From: Yarrowia lipolytica
Taxonomy: Eukaryota > Ascomycota > Dipodascomycetes > Dipodascales
Direction: 5' to 3'
Assembly (NCBI RefSeq): GCF_001761485.1
Contig: NC_090771.1
Location: forward strand, 558,001-622,000
Length of the DNA: 64,000 nucleotides
In this document: positions 63,937-64,000 of the stretch, piece after piece
Numbering within the stretch: the stretch's first letter is position 1
Layout: each line of letters starts with the position of its first letter
Program-made: the position numbers and the translations under genes
Notes under the pieces: generated by a model
Told to the model about the DNA's origin: nothing
The model's database searches: none
What the model saw: the letters and a program-made list of their open reading frames with translations, nothing else

Positions 63937-64000
63937 AAGAACAAGATGGAAGAACAAACCAGAACAAAACCAGAACAAAACCAGAACAAACCCAGAACAA
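63937..64000. repeat. CCAGAACAAA repeat, cut by the window edge
   Basis: At least four copies of ACCAGAACAAA run into the end of the window, so full length is unknown. Confidence 0.85.

Larger units (their letters stand above)
53060..64000. other. 10.9-kb gene-free, repeat-rich region
   Basis: No credible gene is present on either strand. The longest open frames (130-176 codons, such as 55425-55955 and 61830-62246) begin at GTG or TTG, are low complexity or cross repeats, and match nothing known. No GTGAGT-CTAAC-CAG pair joins plausible exons. At least ten different tandem repeats, a T30 run and several CACGTG sites occur. It could be a centromere-adjacent, subtelomeric or origin-bearing region, or a home of non-coding RNAs; the sequence alone does not decide. 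Confidence 0.6.

Overview
The window looks like nuclear DNA of the yeast Yarrowia lipolytica or a very close relative. Four spliced genes all use a GTGAGT donor and a branch point fused to the acceptor (CTAACCCAG or CTAACTCAG, only a few bases apart), with the intron near the 5' end. CGA is the favoured arginine codon, coding density is low, and the proteins fit an early-diverging Saccharomycotina species. Species identity is inferred from these traits, not from an alignment.

Fifteen protein genes are supported, ten on + and five on -. Their exons total about 25 kb, or 39% of the window. From left to right: DUR3 urea transporter (+), RPL42/eL42 (+, spliced), AP-2 sigma APS2 (+, spliced), NDR kinase CBK1 (+), dual-specificity phosphatase PPS1 (-), inositol-phosphate synthase INO1 (+), ABCF-type ribosome factor NEW1 (+), a pyridoxamine-oxidase-like flavoprotein (+), cation-chloride cotransporter VHC1 (-), MPDU1-like PQ-loop protein (-), TED1 phosphoesterase (+), PHO88/SND3 (+, spliced), kinetochore NSL1/Mis14 (-), IQGAP IQG1 (+, spliced) and a glutamine-rich regulator with a C-terminal Zn2Cys6 cluster (-).

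Loose functional groupings are visible. MPDU1, TED1 and PHO88 are adjacent ER genes; MPDU1 and TED1 are divergent. CBK1, PPS1, NSL1 and IQG1 act in polarity, cell cycle or division. RPL42 and NEW1 serve translation.

The non-coding part is rich in short tandem repeats (units of 6-30 bp) and in the palindrome GTCACGTGAC, which recurs upstream of many genes. The last 10.9 kb (53060-64000) contain no credible gene but at least ten different small repeats. No tRNA, rRNA, CRISPR, plasmid origin or recognisable intact transposon was found.

Most notable points: eL42 carries glutamine at residue 56, the residue linked to natural cycloheximide resistance in yeasts. The NEW1 orthologue lacks the Q/N-rich prion region of its S. 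cerevisiae counterpart. A 22-bp-periodic array of CACGTG/CATGTG boxes lies at 493-564. The RPL42 promoter pairs TTAGGG-type and CACGTGAC sites. IQG1 has thirteen IQ-like repeats.
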